Shown here: positions 62,258 through 64,000 of the stretch, in pieces
Numbering within the stretch: position 1 is the first letter of the stretch
Layout of the letters: each line of letters opens with the position of its first letter
Assembly: GCA_019918135.1 (NCBI GenBank)
Contig: WBZZ01006520.1
Location: 1-64,000 of the forward strand
Direction of reading: 5' to 3'
Source of the DNA: Paulinella micropora
Taxonomy: Eukaryota > Cercozoa > Imbricatea > Euglyphida > Paulinellidae
Length of the DNA: 64,000 nt
Program-made: the position numbers and the translations under genes
The notes under the pieces: generated by a model
What the model was told of the DNA's origin: nothing
Database searches by the model: none
Seen by the model: only the letters and a program-made list of their open reading frames with translations

Positions 62258-62488
62258 AGTGCTTCTCTGTCAATGGCTGATGCAAATCTGCACATGCGCC
62301 TCCATCGTCTCACCCGTGAGGGGAGTACGAAGAATTGACGATAGGCTCTAATGACACCCCCGCACGGGCAGTTCCAACACTTCCAGACGGACCGGTATGT
62401 TCAATGAAAACACTGGTGGCACCGACGGGAATCGAACTGGCGACAGGGCCCACATGGTAGAACTTGACCACTGGGCTATCACGGTGTC
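62258..62488 (-). repeat. tRNA-derived SINE family 1, copy 6
   Basis: Full head and body, with an (ATT)n tail of about 75 bases on its 3' side (62,181-62,250). Confidence 0.85.
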
Positions 62489-62527
62489 CAATGATAATAA
62501 TAATAATGATAATAACAACAATAATAA

Positions 62528-62699
62528 TGTATCTCCTGCCAATTGCTGAGCCAAAAGGCCATGTGCATCCAGTCCTCCATTCCATAAGGAAAGTCTCCAC
62601 ACCAATCGGTGGAATAAAGGAAGTGACGGCATAGAACATTACTCTAGGAGCTTTATACCAATCAGCCCATTGAAAGGACCAATGGCCTATGTACTCCCT
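62528..62699 (-). repeat. SINE-like family 2, copy 3
   Basis: Third copy, with two or three base differences from the others; flanked by ATA and ACA/ATA triplets. Confidence 0.75.
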
Positions 62700-62738
62700 A
62701 ACAACAATAATAATAATAATAATAATAATATTATAATA

Positions 62739-62968
62739 GAGCTTCTCTGTCAATGGCTGATGCAAATCTGCACATGCGCCTCCATCGTCTCACCCGTGAG
62801 GGGAGTACGAAGAATTGACGATAGGCTCTAATGACACCCCCGCACGGGCAGTTCCAACACTTCCAGACGGACCGGTATGTTCCATGAAAATACTGGTGGC
62901 ACCGACGGGAATCGAACTGGCGACAGGGCCCAGATGGTAGAACTTGACCACTGGGCTATCACGGTGTC
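62739..62968 (-). repeat. tRNA-derived SINE family 1, copy 7
   Basis: Same layout as copy 6 with only a few base differences. Confidence 0.85.
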
Positions 62969-62969
62969 C

Positions 62970-63022
<53 letters not shown>

Positions 63023-63023
<1 letters not shown>

Positions 63024-63254
63024 GTGCTTCTCTGTCAATGGCTGATGCATTTCTGCACATGCGCCTCCATCGTCTCACCCGTGAGGGGAGTACGAAGAAT
63101 TGACGATAGGCTCTAATGACACCCCCGCAAGGGCAGTTCCAACACTTCCAGACGGACCGGTATGTTCAATGAAAATACTGGTCCAGACGGACCGGTATGT
63201 TCAATGAAAATACTGGTGGCACCGACGGGAATCGAACTGGCGACAGGGCCCAGA

Positions 63255-63256
<2 letters not shown>
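63023..63256 (-). repeat. tRNA-derived SINE family 1, copy 8 (head shortened)
   Basis: Body and box B are present, with the 35-bp tandem duplication, but the head stops before box A and meets an AAT tract directly. It was shortened at its 5' end or cut by microsatellite growth. Confidence 0.8.
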
Positions 63257-63312
<56 letters not shown>

Positions 63313-63319
63313 TAATACT

Positions 63320-63785
63320 ATATTGATCTGTCATGGCTGAGCCCGAGGGCCATGCGCCTCCATCCCTCGACCCAACAGGGACTACAGTGAGTATGTTGGG
63401 GAGGGAAGAGTGACTCTAACCATCCTGCATAGAAAGCCCCAAAAGGAAGTCCCTACTACCCGCACAGTGTCGGGTACCTTGAAGGAAATCAACTACAAAT
63501 GATTGATCTTCCGCGTGAGAGCTCCACGAGACTGGGTTGGTCCCGCATGGAGGTACTCACAGGGGCAGCAGACATTTCATGCGGTCTGCCAGCGCATGAG
63601 GACGTTTGGTAAGTGTCTGGGACGCCTCGAAACCCGTCACCACCCCTAGATCTCGGAATGTATATACCCCTTTGACCCCACGTGGTGTATGTCTTATAAA
63701 AGCAACACAACAACATATCCTCGGAATCAGTGGGAAGAGGCCCAAGCACCTCCTCTTCCCGTGGGGTGCCATACTGTGCACCCCT
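63320..63785. repeat. ATT-flanked repeat unit, family 4
   Basis: The unit starts ATTGATCTGTCATGGCTGAG and has GGCCATGCGCCTCCATCC, the shared core, near that end. It is about 465 bp long between AAT tracts. Confidence 0.5.
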
Positions 63786-63786
63786 C

Positions 63787-63849
<63 letters not shown>

Positions 63850-63850
<1 letters not shown>

Positions 63851-64000
63851 GTGCTTCTCTGTCAATGGCTGATGCATTTCTGCACATGCGCCTCCATCGT
63901 CTCACCCGTGAGGGGAGTACGAAGAATTGACGATAAGCTCTAATGACACCCCCGCAAGGGCAGTTCCAACACTTCCAGACGGGCCGGTATGTTTAATGAA
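63850..64000 (-). repeat. tRNA-derived SINE family 1, copy 9 (runs off the window)
   Basis: Tail and body are as in the other copies; the head lies beyond the window. It follows an AAT tract of about 60 bases. Confidence 0.8.

Noticed and set aside
58516-64000. CRISPR-like array
   Set aside because: The repeats are SINEs and microsatellites of eukaryotic type; spacing and spacers do not fit.

Overview
This is eukaryotic nuclear DNA built largely of mobile and virus-like elements nested in one another. Supporting signs are a spliced piggyBac transposase, tRNA-headed SINEs with pol III boxes, Ty3 and Ty1 LTR fossils, long microsatellites and a Polinton. I cannot name the host; a marine invertebrate or a protist would fit.

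Region 1 (1 to about 49,130) is an AT-rich Polinton (Maverick) fossil that runs off the left edge. On the left it carries a repeat-bearing fibre with an S74 chaperone end, a packaging ATPase, a small basic core-like protein, an adenain-type protease, a penton-like protein, a double jelly-roll major capsid protein, a second surface protein and two small EXOX-tail-like proteins. On the right it carries a protein-primed family B DNA polymerase and two small DNA-binding-type proteins. Most parts are still readable, so it looks fairly young; I see roughly half a dozen breaks. No integrase is in view.

Region 2 (11,271-44,946) is the notable part: a 33.7-kb, very GC-rich, gene-dense block sitting inside the Polinton polymerase gene. 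Polymerase parts lie on both sides on the same strand, and a 5-bp TTGTG flanks the block on each side. It holds about 16 genes, almost none recognisable: an F-box/LRR protein, a giant Cys-rich EGF-bearing membrane protein, an 826-residue basic protein, a mucin-like repeat protein, polytopic and type I-like membrane proteins, two kinase-like paralogues, a zinc-knuckle protein, and an unknown family ('HYP1' here) in three or four copies. Genes are packed closely, AATAAA signals lie at or just past stop codons, and gaps are filled with G or C runs of up to 23 bases. This looks like part of a large nuclear DNA virus or an undescribed giant mobile element, but I see no capsid, polymerase or integrase gene in it. 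Many of its frames are interrupted, so I treat it as a possible fossil.

Region 3 (about 49,130-58,300) is host DNA with a partial Ty3/gypsy element and its LTR, which abuts a piggyBac transposase gene with one clear intron, then a Ty1/copia tail and AT-rich DNA without recognised genes. Region 4 (58,300-64,000) is a dense field of SINEs and other short repeats separated by (ATT)n tracts; several distinct families share a short core near the ATT tail.

How the parts work together: the Polinton is a virion-making, self-replicating set (ATPase, protease, capsid, polymerase) that lost its polymerase when the block inserted. The block's own set looks aimed at the host cell surface, ubiquitin ligases and signalling, which is inference. 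Small frame breaks occur in all classes of element here, so part of the apparent decay could be uncorrected assembly indels.
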